The notes under the pieces are model-generated. The model saw only the letters and a program-made list of their open reading frames with translations. It was not told the DNA's origin and searched no databases. Below, piece after piece: positions 9,568-18,199 of a DNA stretch of 64,000 bases. Position numbers and translations under genes: made by a program. Origin of the DNA: Paenibacillus sp. OV219 (GTDB lineage: Bacteria; Bacillota; Bacilli; Paenibacillales; Paenibacillaceae); NCBI RefSeq assembly GCF_900110075.1, contig NZ_FOCJ01000001.1, forward strand, positions 62,001 through 126,000, written 5' to 3'. The stretch's first letter is position 1. Every line of letters begins with the position of its first letter.

Positions 9568-11538
9568 ATGAATTCGATCACGATTGGCTTGTTCGCACAT
9601 GTGGACGCCGGCAAAACGACGTTCGCCGAACAGCTGCTTTACCATACGAACAGCATCCGTGAGCGCGGCAGAGTCGATCACAAGGACACCTACCTCGACA
9701 GCCATGAGATCGAGCGGGCGCGAGGGATTACGGTGTTCGCAGATCAAGCAGTGATGACCTATAAAGGGATGACTTATTATCTGATCGATACGCCAGGTCA
9801 CGTCGATTTCTCGCCGGAGATGGAGCGGGCGCTGCAGATTATGGATTACGCCATTCTTGTTGTAAGCGCAGTCGAAGGCGTCCAGGGTCATACGGAGACT
9901 GTGTGGCAGCTGCTGCACAAGCACCGCATACCAACGTTCTTCTTCGTGAACAAAATCGACCGGACCGGCGCAGATGTGAACCGGGTGCTCGAGGAAATTC
10001 ATATGCATTTGACCCCGGACGCGTGCCTCATTACGGATCGCTTGGCGGATGGTTGCCTTGACGAGTCGTTAATCGAGATGATCGCGGAGCGGGATGATCA
10101 GCTCCTGGAGACGTTTCTGGCGACTGGAACGGATGCGCCTGATCATGCCTTCTGGCTGCTGGAGCTGCAAGCGATGATTCGCGGACATCGGCTGTTTCCG
10201 TGCGCGAGCGGGTCTGCCCTTCAGGACGTTGGCGTTATGCCTTTTCTCGAGCAGCTGCACGAATTGACTAGCTCGGCTTATAACGACACGGAAGCCCCTT
10301 TCGGCGGACGCGTCTATAAAATTCGCCACGATCAGAGCGGTATGCGGCTGACTTATATCAAAGCATTAAGCGGCACGCTGAAGGTGCGCGATGAGCTATG
10401 TTATGAGAGCGGGGACGAGCAGGTTTGTGAGAAAATCACGCGTCTGTTTCTTGTGAATGGCACGAAGACGCAGGCAGTGGATCAGGTCCGCGCAGGCGAT
10501 CTGTTTGCGGCTGTCGGGCTGTCGGCCGCTCATGCGGGCCTTGGCTTAGGCAGCTTAACCGATCGGTTAGCGTACGATATGGTGCCGACGCTGACGTCGA
10601 AGGTTAATTTTGCAGCTGATAAGCTTAATGTGAAGGATGTGCTGAGGGCATTCCAGATGCTTGGTGCGGAGGATCCGTCCCTGAACGTTATCTGGGAGGA
10701 GAGTCTGCAGGAAATCCATATTCACGTCATGGGCCTCATTCAGCTTGAAGTGCTGCAGCAGCTCGTGAAAGAGCGGTTCCTGTTCGACATTACATTCGGC
10801 AATCCGGAAATTCTGTACAAAGAGACGATTGCTGAAGCTGTTCGCGGGTACGGACATTTCGAGCCGTTGCGGCATTATGCGGAGGTTCATCTGTTGCTGG
10901 AGCCGGCAGAGCGGGGGAGCGGCATTACATTCGATACCGTGTGCCATCCGAATGTGCTGAGCGTGGGCAACCAGAACCTAGTTAAGACGCATCTCTTTGA
11001 GCGTGAACATCACGGACTGCTGACTGGAATGCCGCTGACCGATGTACAGGTGACGCTGCTAATAGGAGCCGCGCACAATGAACATACGCATGGCGGCGAT
11101 TTCCGCGAGGCGACCTTCCGCGCGCTGAGGCAGGGGCTGGAGAAAGCGGAGAACGTACTGCTGGAACCCTTTTACGAGTACAAAATAAAAGTGGAAATGG
11201 ATTACCTCGGCAAAGTGCTCTCGGATATCCAGCGAGCCTCGGGGTATTTCGAAGCGCCGCACACGACTACGACGCACGCTGTCATTACGGGCAAAGTTCC
11301 GGTAGCAACATTCATGGACTACAGCACGGAGCTCGCTTCATATACGCATGGCAGAGGCATTCTTCATCTCGCCTTCGCTGGCTACGACCGATGCCACAAC
11401 GAGCAGGAAGTCATTGAACGCAAGGCATATCGGAAGGACGCAGATCCGCTGTATACATCGTCTTCGATCTTCTGCGCGAAGGGAGCCGGTTATTCGGTTT
11501 CGTGGGAGGAAGCGGAAGCAAAGATGCATTTATTATAG
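9568..11538 (+). CDS. TetM/TetO-family ribosomal protection GTPase (EF-G paralogue)
   Basis: The protein has 656 residues. All G motifs are present: 'AHVDAGKTT' (G1), 'RGIT' (G2), 'DTPGHVDF' (G3), 'NKID' (G4) and 'SGSA' (G5). The middle and C-terminal parts align in order with TetM domains II-V ('LLEPFYEYKIKVEMDYLG' in domain IV). The family binds the ribosomal A site and dislodges tetracycline in a GTP-dependent way. This copy is chromosomal, has no leader-peptide attenuator upstream and diverges from TetM at the C-terminus. It could be an intrinsic paralogue with another ribosome-rescue role. AGGGAG precedes the start. An Fsr-like exporter follows after 22 bp and may be co-transcribed. Confidence 0.82.
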   Translation: MNSITIGLFAHVDAGKTTFAEQLLYHTNSIRERGRVDHKDTYLDSHEIERARGITVFADQAVMTYKGMTYYLIDTPGHVDFSPEMERALQIMDYAILVVSAVEGVQGHTETVWQLLHKHRIPTFFFVNKIDRTGADVNRVLEEIHMHLTPDACLITDRLADGCLDESLIEMIAERDDQLLETFLATGTDAPDHAFWLLELQAMIRGHRLFPCASGSALQDVGVMPFLEQLHELTSSAYNDTEAPFGGRVYKIRHDQSGMRLTYIKALSGTLKVRDELCYESGDEQVCEKITRLFLVNGTKTQAVDQVRAGDLFAAVGLSAAHAGLGLGSLTDRLAYDMVPTLTSKVNFAADKLNVKDVLRAFQMLGAEDPSLNVIWEESLQEIHIHVMGLIQLEVLQQLVKERFLFDITFGNPEILYKETIAEAVRGYGHFEPLRHYAEVHLLLEPAERGSGITFDTVCHPNVLSVGNQNLVKTHLFEREHHGLLTGMPLTDVQVTLLIGAAHNEHTHGGDFREATFRALRQGLEKAENVLLEPFYEYKIKVEMDYLGKVLSDIQRASGYFEAPHTTTTHAVITGKVPVATFMDYSTELASYTHGRGILHLAFAGYDRCHNEQEVIERKAYRKDADPLYTSSSIFCAKGAGYSVSWEEAEAKMHLL

Positions 11539-11560
11539 AAATTATAGAGGGGAAATTAAC

Positions 11561-12790
11561 GTGGCAAAAGCATTAGCGAAAGCATCAGTTCCAATTGGAG
11601 CAGCGACTGTATTTCCAATTTTATTCGCAATTAGTATCGTCCATTTGCTCAATGACACGATGCAGTCGACGGTATCGGCGCTCTTCCCGATTTTAAGAGA
11701 TTCGATGCATCTCAGCTATAAACAGATCGGGTTCATTGCTTTCGCGATGAACGTTACAGCAGCCGTTATTCAGCCGCTTATTGGCTCGCTTGCGGATCGT
11801 CGTCCGCGGCCGTATATATTGCCGGTTGGGGTTGCTTTTACACTCGTCGGTGTCATAGCGCTCGCGCTTGCTCCTGCGTATGTGTACCTCGTTATGGCGG
11901 TCATGTTAATTGGGATCGGCTCGGCGATTTTCCATCCGGAATCGTCTCGTGTCGCTTATATGGCTGCTGGTGGAAAAAGAGGGCTGGCGCAGTCGATCTT
12001 CCAAGTCGGCGGTAATATTGGCGGTGCGCTCGGACCTATTATGAGTGCTGCGATCTTCGTACCGCTCGGGCAGATCAGCGTGTTATGGTTCACGATCGCT
12101 GCCGTCGCTGCGATGACTATTCAGTTCTATGTCGCCCGCTGGTATAGTGAGAATAAGCTGCAGCCTCGCCCTGCTTCGGCGAAGTCCAAAGCTGCTGCAG
12201 GCGTGAAGAAATCGGCGTTGTTATCGCGGAATCAAGTCATTGCAGCGATCTCGGTACTCGTGTTTCTCGTGTTCACGAAGCATATTTATATGTCGAGCAT
12301 CTCGAGCTATTATAGCTTCTACTTAATTGATTATTTCGGAGTCAGTGTTCAGCATGCACAGCTGTTCCTGTTCGCCTTCCTCGCAGCATCGGCGGCAGGC
12401 ACATTCTTCGGTGGACCGCTGGCAGACCGTTACGGACGCCGCAACATTATTTGGTTCTCGATACTCGGTACGGCGCCGTTCTCCATTTTGCTTCCTTACT
12501 GTAACTTGACTTGGTCCGCCGTGATGTGCGTCTGCGCAGGGTTCGTCCTGTCGTCGGCGTTCTCGATTATCGTTGTCTTCGCGCAAGAGCTGCTGCCAGG
12601 CAAAGTCGGCCTCGTATCCGGCTTGTTCTTCGGCCTTGCGTTCGGCATCGGCGGACTCGGTTCAGCCGTTCTCGGCTGGATTGCGGATTCGACGAGCATT
12701 GAGCATATGATGAAACTGACCGCATACTTGCCGCTGTTAGGGATATTTGCGATATTGCTGCCGAAGGATGAGCGAGTCCGGGCGGCGTAA
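11561..12790 (+). CDS. MFS transporter, fosmidomycin resistance (Fsr)-like
   Basis: A GTG start at 11561 follows GAGGGG and gives a 409-residue protein with about 12 membrane helices. The N-terminus 'HLLNDTMQSTVSALFPILRD' and 'GIGSAIFHPESSRVAYMA' are typical of Fsr-type major facilitator exporters. The second half has the MFS loop 'GGPLADRYGRRN'. Substrates of Fsr relatives include fosmidomycin and other small drugs; the natural substrate here is unknown. It lies 22 bp after the TetM-like gene and shares its terminator, so the two may form a drug-tolerance operon. Confidence 0.87.
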   Translation: MAKALAKASVPIGAATVFPILFAISIVHLLNDTMQSTVSALFPILRDSMHLSYKQIGFIAFAMNVTAAVIQPLIGSLADRRPRPYILPVGVAFTLVGVIALALAPAYVYLVMAVMLIGIGSAIFHPESSRVAYMAAGGKRGLAQSIFQVGGNIGGALGPIMSAAIFVPLGQISVLWFTIAAVAAMTIQFYVARWYSENKLQPRPASAKSKAAAGVKKSALLSRNQVIAAISVLVFLVFTKHIYMSSISSYYSFYLIDYFGVSVQHAQLFLFAFLAASAAGTFFGGPLADRYGRRNIIWFSILGTAPFSILLPYCNLTWSAVMCVCAGFVLSSAFSIIVVFAQELLPGKVGLVSGLFFGLAFGIGGLGSAVLGWIADSTSIEHMMKLTAYLPLLGIFAILLPKDERVRAA

Positions 12791-12807
12791 TGAGTGACTT
12801 TACAAGT

Positions 12808-12843
12808 CGAGTTCGTCCTTGAGACGTTCTCGGCTTTTTTTTT
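12808..12843 (+). terminator. Terminator after the MFS gene
   Basis: Arms CGAGTTCGTC and GACGTTCTCG pair except for two central positions, with loop CTTGA. The tail is nine T residues. Confidence 0.75.
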
Positions 12844-13008
12844 GGCGAGTATCGAGTTCCTATCCGCTGGATGATGGACGCTAACGGAGCTCAGAGAGTA
12901 CGTTCCGTTAGAATTAAAACAGGCGCACAACAAAAACATCCATGACTCGACCGAGTCGCAGAATATGATGAAAACTTTATCCGCCAGTAGTTTGCTATGG
13001 CTGATTTT

Positions 13009-13199
13009 GAATAACTGGATAAGTCCAGTTGTTCATGTGTGTTTTCGGCTGATCGTTCGAAATAACTGGATTTATCCAGTTATTTTTGACCGATCCGCCA
13101 TTATTGCAACGTTTCCTCCTTAAATAAATGGATTTATCCATTTATTCTCGTGCAATCCGGCAGAATCGACTCAAATAAATGGATTTATCCATTTATTTG
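13009..13199. repeat. Array of four palindromic intergenic repeats
   Basis: Four dyads of 24-28 bp sit at 13009-13034, 13060-13085, 13123-13146 and 13172-13199. All are centred on GGATTTATCC (GGATAAGTCC in the first). Two have AACTGG arms and two have AAATGG arms. The fourth is a perfect 28-nt palindrome with a TT centre. Spacers are 25-37 nt and unrelated. The stretch 12844-13274 holds no supportable gene. Confidence 0.85.
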
Positions 13200-13274
13200 T
13201 ACATAGGCCAGCCGCGTCACAGCCTGCAAAGTTTGTTATATGCTAAATTCCAGTACGAGCTAATAGATTTTCAT

Positions 13275-13300
13275 CAAAAAAAGCACCCCGATGGGGTGCC
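13275..13300 (-). terminator. Terminator downstream of the oxalate decarboxylase gene
   Basis: GCACCCC-GAT-GGGGTGC is preceded on the plus strand by seven A residues, so on the minus strand it is a hairpin followed by a T tract. It lies 150 bp past the bicupin stop. A weaker GCACC/GGTGC hairpin nearer the stop (13418-13436) has no T tract. Confidence 0.7.
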
Positions 13301-13451
13301 TAGTCTGTCGAGAAATAGCCTTCGCGGCAACCGTTAGCATACACGATGAGGCTTGCCAGTGCTAGCCGAACATCTGGACTAACGAATGGTCCTTATCACT
13401 TTTTAGGGCAGTCTGTGCACCCCAAGGCGAGGTGCCTTCTTTGTTATTCGC

Positions 13452-14642
13452 CTAGCGATACTTAACGACAGGCCATTTCTCTTTCCGTAGCGCATTCATA
13501 AGCTCTGGCCCTACATGCAGGTTCTCCTGCACGAGCTGTTTCGGTGTGAGCGCCATCCACTGATTGAGCGACACATCCTCGAAGCGGCTGCTCTTGAACA
13601 TTTCCAGAAACCAGAGGCTTGTATTGCCGGTGTTCTGAATATAGTGCCCGAATGCAATAGGAACATAGCCAACATCACCTGCGCGGTAGTCGAATGTGCG
13701 AGCTGTACCTTCACCGCCAAATACGGTCATCCGGCCCGTGCCCGAGATGTAATATTGCCACTCGTCGTTGTTCGGATGCCAGTGCATCTCCCGCATGCCT
13801 CCAGGCTTGATCTCGACGAGCGCAGCGGCAATATTGGTCGCTGCCGGGAAGTTCGTGGAATCAACGATGCGCACAGTGCCTCCCGGCGTAACGATCGGCT
13901 TCTGGGCCAGCAGCCGGTAGGTGAGCGCATTCGGTACCGAGCCATTCGGATCCGGCACCTGTTGACTCTCGATGGAACCGGGCATACTGCCTTGGAAGAT
14001 GTACACCTGTTCCTTCGGAATGTGGGAGAAGGCGGTCATAGGCACGCCGAAATTACATGACAAAACATCCTTCGGCGTATGTGCGAACCAGTCAGAGATG
14101 GATAGCGTGTTCAGGTCCGAGAAGCTCCCGTCGTCGAACACGAGCAGAAACTCGCAGCCGCTCTCAAGCCCTTGAATGGAATGTGGAATGCCTGGCGGGA
14201 AGAACCACAAGTCGCCAACGCCGATATCGGCTATGTAGTTTCGCCCGTTCTGGTCCACCACGGTTACGCGGGCACTGCCGACAAGTATAATCGCCCACTC
14301 CGTTTGCTGATGCCAGTGCAATTCGCGGACGCCGCCTGGTGTGAGAGCCATGTTGACCCCGGCCAATGTGGTCGCAATGGGCAGCTCCCTTACCGTTATC
14401 TCACGGGACCATCCACCGCGATTGAGCTGCATATGCGTATCGGAGAACGAGAATTTCAAATTTGGCATCATACCGGAATCGGTAGGAGGCGGCACGAGCA
14501 TGTCGGGATTCTCCAAGTCCCGCATGACATCGCGCGGACCAAGATCCCACCAGCCGGTGCCGTCGTTGCGTATTGGCTGTGGAATATGCGTATGCCCCGA
14601 TTGATTGCGCAAGTGTTGCAGGTATCGCGGATCGTATGCCAT
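13452..14642 (-). CDS. Bicupin oxalate decarboxylase family protein (lid variant)
   Basis: The 396-residue two-cupin Mn enzyme aligns with Bacillus OxdC at a constant +14 offset. Manganese ligands are H109, H111, E115, H154 in cupin 1 and H287, H289, E294, H333 in cupin 2. The arginine equivalents R106 and R284 and the glutamate E347 are kept. The flexible lid is Ser-Asp-Leu-Asn-Thr (175-179) instead of the OxdC Ser-Glu-Asn-Ser-Thr, so the catalytic lid Glu162 is Asp here. Oxalate decarboxylation to formate and CO2 is likely, but altered decarboxylase/oxidase balance is possible. AGAGGAAGAG precedes the ATG. Two TTAAATGTAT copies 19 bp apart (14677, 14696) lie just upstream. Confidence 0.88.
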   Translation of the reverse strand: MAYDPRYLQHLRNQSGHTHIPQPIRNDGTGWWDLGPRDVMRDLENPDMLVPPPTDSGMMPNLKFSFSDTHMQLNRGGWSREITVRELPIATTLAGVNMALTPGGVRELHWHQQTEWAIILVGSARVTVVDQNGRNYIADIGVGDLWFFPPGIPHSIQGLESGCEFLLVFDDGSFSDLNTLSISDWFAHTPKDVLSCNFGVPMTAFSHIPKEQVYIFQGSMPGSIESQQVPDPNGSVPNALTYRLLAQKPIVTPGGTVRIVDSTNFPAATNIAAALVEIKPGGMREMHWHPNNDEWQYYISGTGRMTVFGGEGTARTFDYRAGDVGYVPIAFGHYIQNTGNTSLWFLEMFKSSRFEDVSLNQWMALTPKQLVQENLHVGPELMNALRKEKWPVVKYR

Positions 14643-14858
14643 CAGATGGTTCTCTTCCTCTCATGAAAGAATCATCTTAAATGTATTCGCGAGGTTTAAA
14701 TGTATGTCTCAATGAACAAGCCATCCCGCCGATTTGGCAGTAGCGCTTGTAAGGGGTGCGGCTTTGATAAACTGGTGCATGTATATTCATAAAAACCCGG
14801 GGAACCATTAAAGGGACAACTGACAGGTTGTTGTAAAGCAAGAAAGGGGAGGGTTCAG

Positions 14859-15041
14859 ATGACATCTAGCCGTGGACATCAAGGTGCACATGGAATCGGT
14901 CAAGTGGAGAAGCAGCTAAATCGACAGGCTGAGGCTGCTACAGCCATACAAGGCGAGAATCATACCGATCAAGAGGTGCTCGCCGCAAGTCAGGAGCATT
15001 CATCCGAATTAGCGGCTATTATCGACGTTCACAATGAATAA
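14859..15041 (+). CDS. Small hydrophilic hypothetical protein (60 aa)
   Basis: The gene has a good ribosome binding site (AAGGGGAGG, about 8 bp before ATG) and its own terminator directly after the stop. The product is rich in Gln, Ala, His and Glu, without cysteine, signal peptide or membrane segment, and is probably helical. No family is recognised. The clean gene boundaries support a real short gene. Confidence 0.6.
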   Translation: MTSSRGHQGAHGIGQVEKQLNRQAEAATAIQGENHTDQEVLAASQEHSSELAAIIDVHNE

Positions 15042-15046
15042 GAGCG

Positions 15047-15074
15047 AATCCGCGGATTTTCCGCGGATTTTTGC
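15047..15074 (+). terminator. Terminator of the 60-aa gene
   Basis: ATCCGCGGA-TTT-TCCGCGGAT is a perfect 9-bp stem followed by TTTTG, 6 bp after the stop codon. Confidence 0.85.
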
Positions 15075-15190
15075 TTCTTATAGAAGCTGCTGCCCTGTTT
15101 ACCAATTGAACGCTAGGATGGAGCAGCTGTTTATCGGAGAAACCATAGGGGTACTTCCGCAATCATCACATCCATATGGAGGCTGACGAT

Positions 15191-15730
15191 TTGAAAAAAA
15201 CAATCGCAAGTGCAGTTGTGGGGTTATCCTTGTCGACACTGCTCGTTATTCCAGCAATGGCTGATACCGCAATGAACGGTACCGGCAGCGGCGTTAATGG
15301 CCAGCCAACAGTGACAAATAACAGTACGTACGGCAGCACGACCACGTATAACAGAGCGAACACATTCGGTACGCCAGGAGCAACCGGCACACCGGATGTT
15401 TATGGCATACCGGGAGTTCCTAAAACGTACAGCGATATGAACGGCAGTACCGGTAATTATGGAACAAACGCGTATTATCGATATGGAAACGGGAATTTGA
15501 ACTCTAATTCCTACGGCGCAACAAGTTACGGAAGCATGAACCCTTACAGTACAACAGGGAACCGGTATTTGAACGGGGGTACGGGTTCGACTCGGGCTAA
15601 CAGCCTTCGGGCAACAGCTGTGGATACGAATGACAACGGAACGAATTGGGGCTGGCTTGGCTTGCTTGGTCTAATCGGTTTGGCAGGCATGCGAAGCCGG
15701 AGTCGCGATAACGACCGCGAACGAACCTAA
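15191..15730 (+). CDS. Secreted WGxxGxxG-CTERM domain protein
   Basis: TTG 15191 is preferred: GGAGG at 15178-15182 fits it, and the upstream ATG 15176 overlaps that ribosome binding site. The product then starts 'MKKTIASAVVGLSLSTLLV' with an 'AMA' cleavage site, a standard signal peptide. The middle is low-complexity Gly/Asn/Thr/Tyr/Ser. The C-terminus is the tripartite WGxxGxxG-CTERM signal: 'WGWLGLLGLIGLAG' as motif plus hydrophobic helix, then 'MRSRSRDNDRER', a basic tail. The domain is thought to act like PEP-CTERM as a sorting and processing tag, but no processing enzyme is established. No candidate protease gene lies beside it. Confidence 0.8.
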   Translation: MKKTIASAVVGLSLSTLLVIPAMADTAMNGTGSGVNGQPTVTNNSTYGSTTTYNRANTFGTPGATGTPDVYGIPGVPKTYSDMNGSTGNYGTNAYYRYGNGNLNSNSYGATSYGSMNPYSTTGNRYLNGGTGSTRANSLRATAVDTNDNGTNWGWLGLLGLIGLAGMRSRSRDNDRERT

Positions 15731-15749
15731 TCGTTAGTGAGATAATGTT

Positions 15750-15815
15750 CCTTTGGGTGCAAGGGCAACGTGATTTAGATGCGATGACCTTACTCTTGCC
15801 CCAAAGGTTTTTTTT
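15750..15815 (+). terminator. Terminator of the WGxxGxxG-CTERM gene
   Basis: CCTTTGGG-TGCAAG pairs with CTTGCCCCAAAGG across a 30-nt loop, then eight T residues. The A-rich complement is weak, so termination is mainly rightward. Confidence 0.75.
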
Positions 15816-15822
15816 ATGCGGC

Positions 15823-16428
15823 TCAAGCTTCATTCTCCGACAGCTCATCTAGCGTCTTGCTGAAGCTGTCCGCCATATGGGTCAGAAACCAGTCGACCTC
15901 CGGCATTTGGAGGCTCGCTAGCTTCTGCTCGATCTGCCCTTTGGCGACGGCGAATTCGCGATTGCCCGAGGACAGCTCGGACAAGCATTTCATATACGCA
16001 TCGAGCAGGTCCGCCGCTTTGACCATCGCGAGCAGGTCCGCCTGTTCACTGCCTGCAGCTGGCGATCCCATTACAAGCGGTTCGTATGCAGCTTGCAGCG
16101 GCTCCGGCACCATGCTAAGCAGCCTCTCGGCTGCCAGCGCCTCGATCTCGCGGAAATTCGCGAGCATCTTCGGGTTGTGATGCTTGACCGGCGTCGGAAT
16201 ATCGCCGGTGAACACTTCGGTGGCGTCGTGGAACAACGACATCGTTACAGCGCGGTCGGCGTTCAGCGACCGGCCGAACACAGCGTTACCGATCTCGCAT
16301 AGCATATGGGCGAGCAGGCCGACATGATAAGAGTGCTCAGCTACATTTTCGCGTGTCGTATTGCGCATGAGGCTCCAACGTTCAATATAGCGAAGCCGGT
16401 ACATATAAGCGATGAAAGGACTGTCCAT
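15823..16428 (-). CDS. HD-domain 5'-deoxynucleotidase (YfbR-like)
   Basis: The 201-residue protein matches E. coli YfbR (199) in length and motifs. It has 'TRENVAEHSYHVGLLAH' (first metal histidine), 'LFHDATEVFTGDIPTPVK' (HD pair) and a later Asp in 'VKAADLLDAYMKCLSE'. YfbR-type enzymes dephosphorylate deoxyribonucleoside 5'-monophosphates with a divalent metal in the cytosol and help balance dNTP pools. AAAGGAG lies about 12 bp before the ATG. It is divergent from the fumarase gene. Confidence 0.88.
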   Translation of the reverse strand: MDSPFIAYMYRLRYIERWSLMRNTTRENVAEHSYHVGLLAHMLCEIGNAVFGRSLNADRAVTMSLFHDATEVFTGDIPTPVKHHNPKMLANFREIEALAAERLLSMVPEPLQAAYEPLVMGSPAAGSEQADLLAMVKAADLLDAYMKCLSELSSGNREFAVAKGQIEQKLASLQMPEVDWFLTHMADSFSKTLDELSENEA

Positions 16429-16525
16429 AATGTGCGTGTGCTCCTTTACACTTCTAGCAATAGTAGGATGCGATGCCTTCTGAAAGCGGGATGCCCGCCG
16501 GGAAAGGATATGGTATGATAGAAAC

Positions 16526-16545
16526 TATAATTGTAATCATTATAA
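16526..16545 (+). promoter_or_regulatory. fumA -10 element overlapped by a PerR/Fur-family box
   Basis: TATAAT (16526-16531) is a consensus -10, although no good -35 is present 17 bp upstream. TTGTAATCATTATAA (16531-16545) matches the PerR consensus TTATAATNATTATAA at all but one defined position. It fits the Fur (TGATAAT dyad) and Zur consensus less well. It would cover the start of transcription of the Fe-S fumarase gene, a position suited to repression. Confidence 0.5.
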
Positions 16546-16590
16546 ATCGAAAGTCGAAAAGCGACTAGAGAGAGGAGCCAATAAGGCGTT

Positions 16591-18135
16591 ATGCAACATT
16601 TTGAACAAAGCGTTTATAAACTCATCGTTGAGACATCTACGAATCTACCAGGTGACGTCCGCAAAATCATTCAAGCGGCGCAGGAAGCAGAGGACCGCGC
16701 AACACGCGCTGGCCTATCGCTATCGACGATTGCTACCAATATTGAGATGGCGGAATGTAATGTATCGCCAATCTGCCAAGATACAGGGATGCCCACATTC
16801 GTCGTTCACACGCCGGTTGGCGCTAACCAAATTATTATGAAGCAGCAGATTCGCAGTGCTATTGCACGTGCGACAAAGGACGGCAAGCTGCGGACGAATT
16901 CCGTAGACTCGCTGACAGGCGCCAATACAGGCGATAACCTGGGTCCAGGGACGCCGGTTATTCACTTCGAGCAATGGGAGAAGGACGACATTGATGTTCG
17001 TCTGATTCTGAAGGGCGGCGGCTGTGAGAACAAGAACATTCAGTACAGTCTGCCGATGGAAGTTCCAGGGCTTGGTAAAGCAGGCCGTGATCTTGACGGC
17101 ATCCGCAAATGTATTATGCATGCGATTTACCAAGCGCAAGGCCAAGGCTGCAGCGCAGGCTTTATTGGCGTTGGCATCGGTGGCGACCGCACGACAGGCT
17201 ATGAGCTTGCGAAGCAGCAGCTGTTCCGTCATACGGACGACACAAATGACATTGCTGAGCTTGCGAAGCTCGAAGAGTATGTGATGGAGAATGCGAATAA
17301 GCTCGGAATCGGAACGATGGGCTTCGGCGGACAAGTTACGCTCCTAGGCTGCAAAGTCGGCGTTATGAACCGTTTGCCTGCAAGCTTCTTCGTATCCGTA
17401 GCTTATAACTGTTGGGCGTATCGCCGCCAAGGTGTCCTGCTCTCCGCAGATACAGGCGAGATCCAATCGTGGATCTACCCAAGCGGCTCAGACACTCCAA
17501 TGAAGTCGCATGCGGCAGACGAAGCGGCTCAAGCCGTTACTGATAACGCTGAACGCCGTGAAGTTGTGCTGAATACGCCGCTCACTGAAGAGCAAGTACG
17601 CAGCTTGAAGGTTGGCGATATTGTCATCATTAACGGCGAAATTCATACAGGCCGCGATGCGATTCACCATCACCTGATGGACCATGACGCTCCTGTCGAC
17701 TTGAACGGCGCTGTTATTTATCATTGCGGTCCGGTTATGCTGAAGGACGAGAACGGCTGGAAGGTCAAAGCAGCCGGCCCGACGACAAGCGCACGCGAGG
17801 AGCCTTACCAAGGCGACATCATGAAGAAATTCGGTATCCGCGCGGTCATCGGCAAAGGCGGTATGGGGCCGAAGACGCTTGCTGCATTGCAGGAGCATGG
17901 CGGCGTTTATCTGAATGCAATCGGCGGCGCAGCGCAGTACTACGCGGAATGCTTCAAGAACGTCAATAGCGTTGACTTCATGGAATTCGGTATTCCGGAA
18001 GCTATGTGGCACTTGCAGACAGAAGGCTTCGCAGCTGTCGTAACAATGGATTCCCATGGTAACAGCTTGCATGCGGACGTCGATAAAGACTCCTTCGCTA
18101 AGCTTACCCAGTTTAAGGAGCCTGTATTTAAATAA
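16591..18135 (+). CDS. Class I (Fe-S) fumarate hydratase
   Basis: The 514-residue protein fuses the alpha and beta parts of class I hydro-lyases. The N-terminal 280 residues have 'NVSPICQDTGMP', 'GQGCSAGFIGVGIGG' and 'YNCWAYRR'; Cys62, Cys187 and Cys274 are the likely [4Fe-4S] ligands. The C-terminal part has 'EIHTGRDAIHHHL', 'YHCGPVM' and 'KGGMGPKTLAAL', typical of the beta domain. It interconverts fumarate and malate. L-tartrate dehydratase is a related alternative, but the fused form favours fumarase. Such clusters are oxygen and peroxide sensitive, which fits the PerR-like box at the promoter. AGAGAGGAG precedes the ATG. Confidence 0.9.
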   Translation: MQHFEQSVYKLIVETSTNLPGDVRKIIQAAQEAEDRATRAGLSLSTIATNIEMAECNVSPICQDTGMPTFVVHTPVGANQIIMKQQIRSAIARATKDGKLRTNSVDSLTGANTGDNLGPGTPVIHFEQWEKDDIDVRLILKGGGCENKNIQYSLPMEVPGLGKAGRDLDGIRKCIMHAIYQAQGQGCSAGFIGVGIGGDRTTGYELAKQQLFRHTDDTNDIAELAKLEEYVMENANKLGIGTMGFGGQVTLLGCKVGVMNRLPASFFVSVAYNCWAYRRQGVLLSADTGEIQSWIYPSGSDTPMKSHAADEAAQAVTDNAERREVVLNTPLTEEQVRSLKVGDIVIINGEIHTGRDAIHHHLMDHDAPVDLNGAVIYHCGPVMLKDENGWKVKAAGPTTSAREEPYQGDIMKKFGIRAVIGKGGMGPKTLAALQEHGGVYLNAIGGAAQYYAECFKNVNSVDFMEFGIPEAMWHLQTEGFAAVVTMDSHGNSLHADVDKDSFAKLTQFKEPVFK

Positions 18136-18199
18136 ACAAAATGAGGGATGCGTTATACGCAGCTTCGGACTCGCCTTCAATCGAAGGTTTGAACAATGG

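Noticed and set aside
13009..13199. CRISPR array
   Set aside because: Repeats are self-complementary with changing arms, only four copies exist and no cas genes are present.
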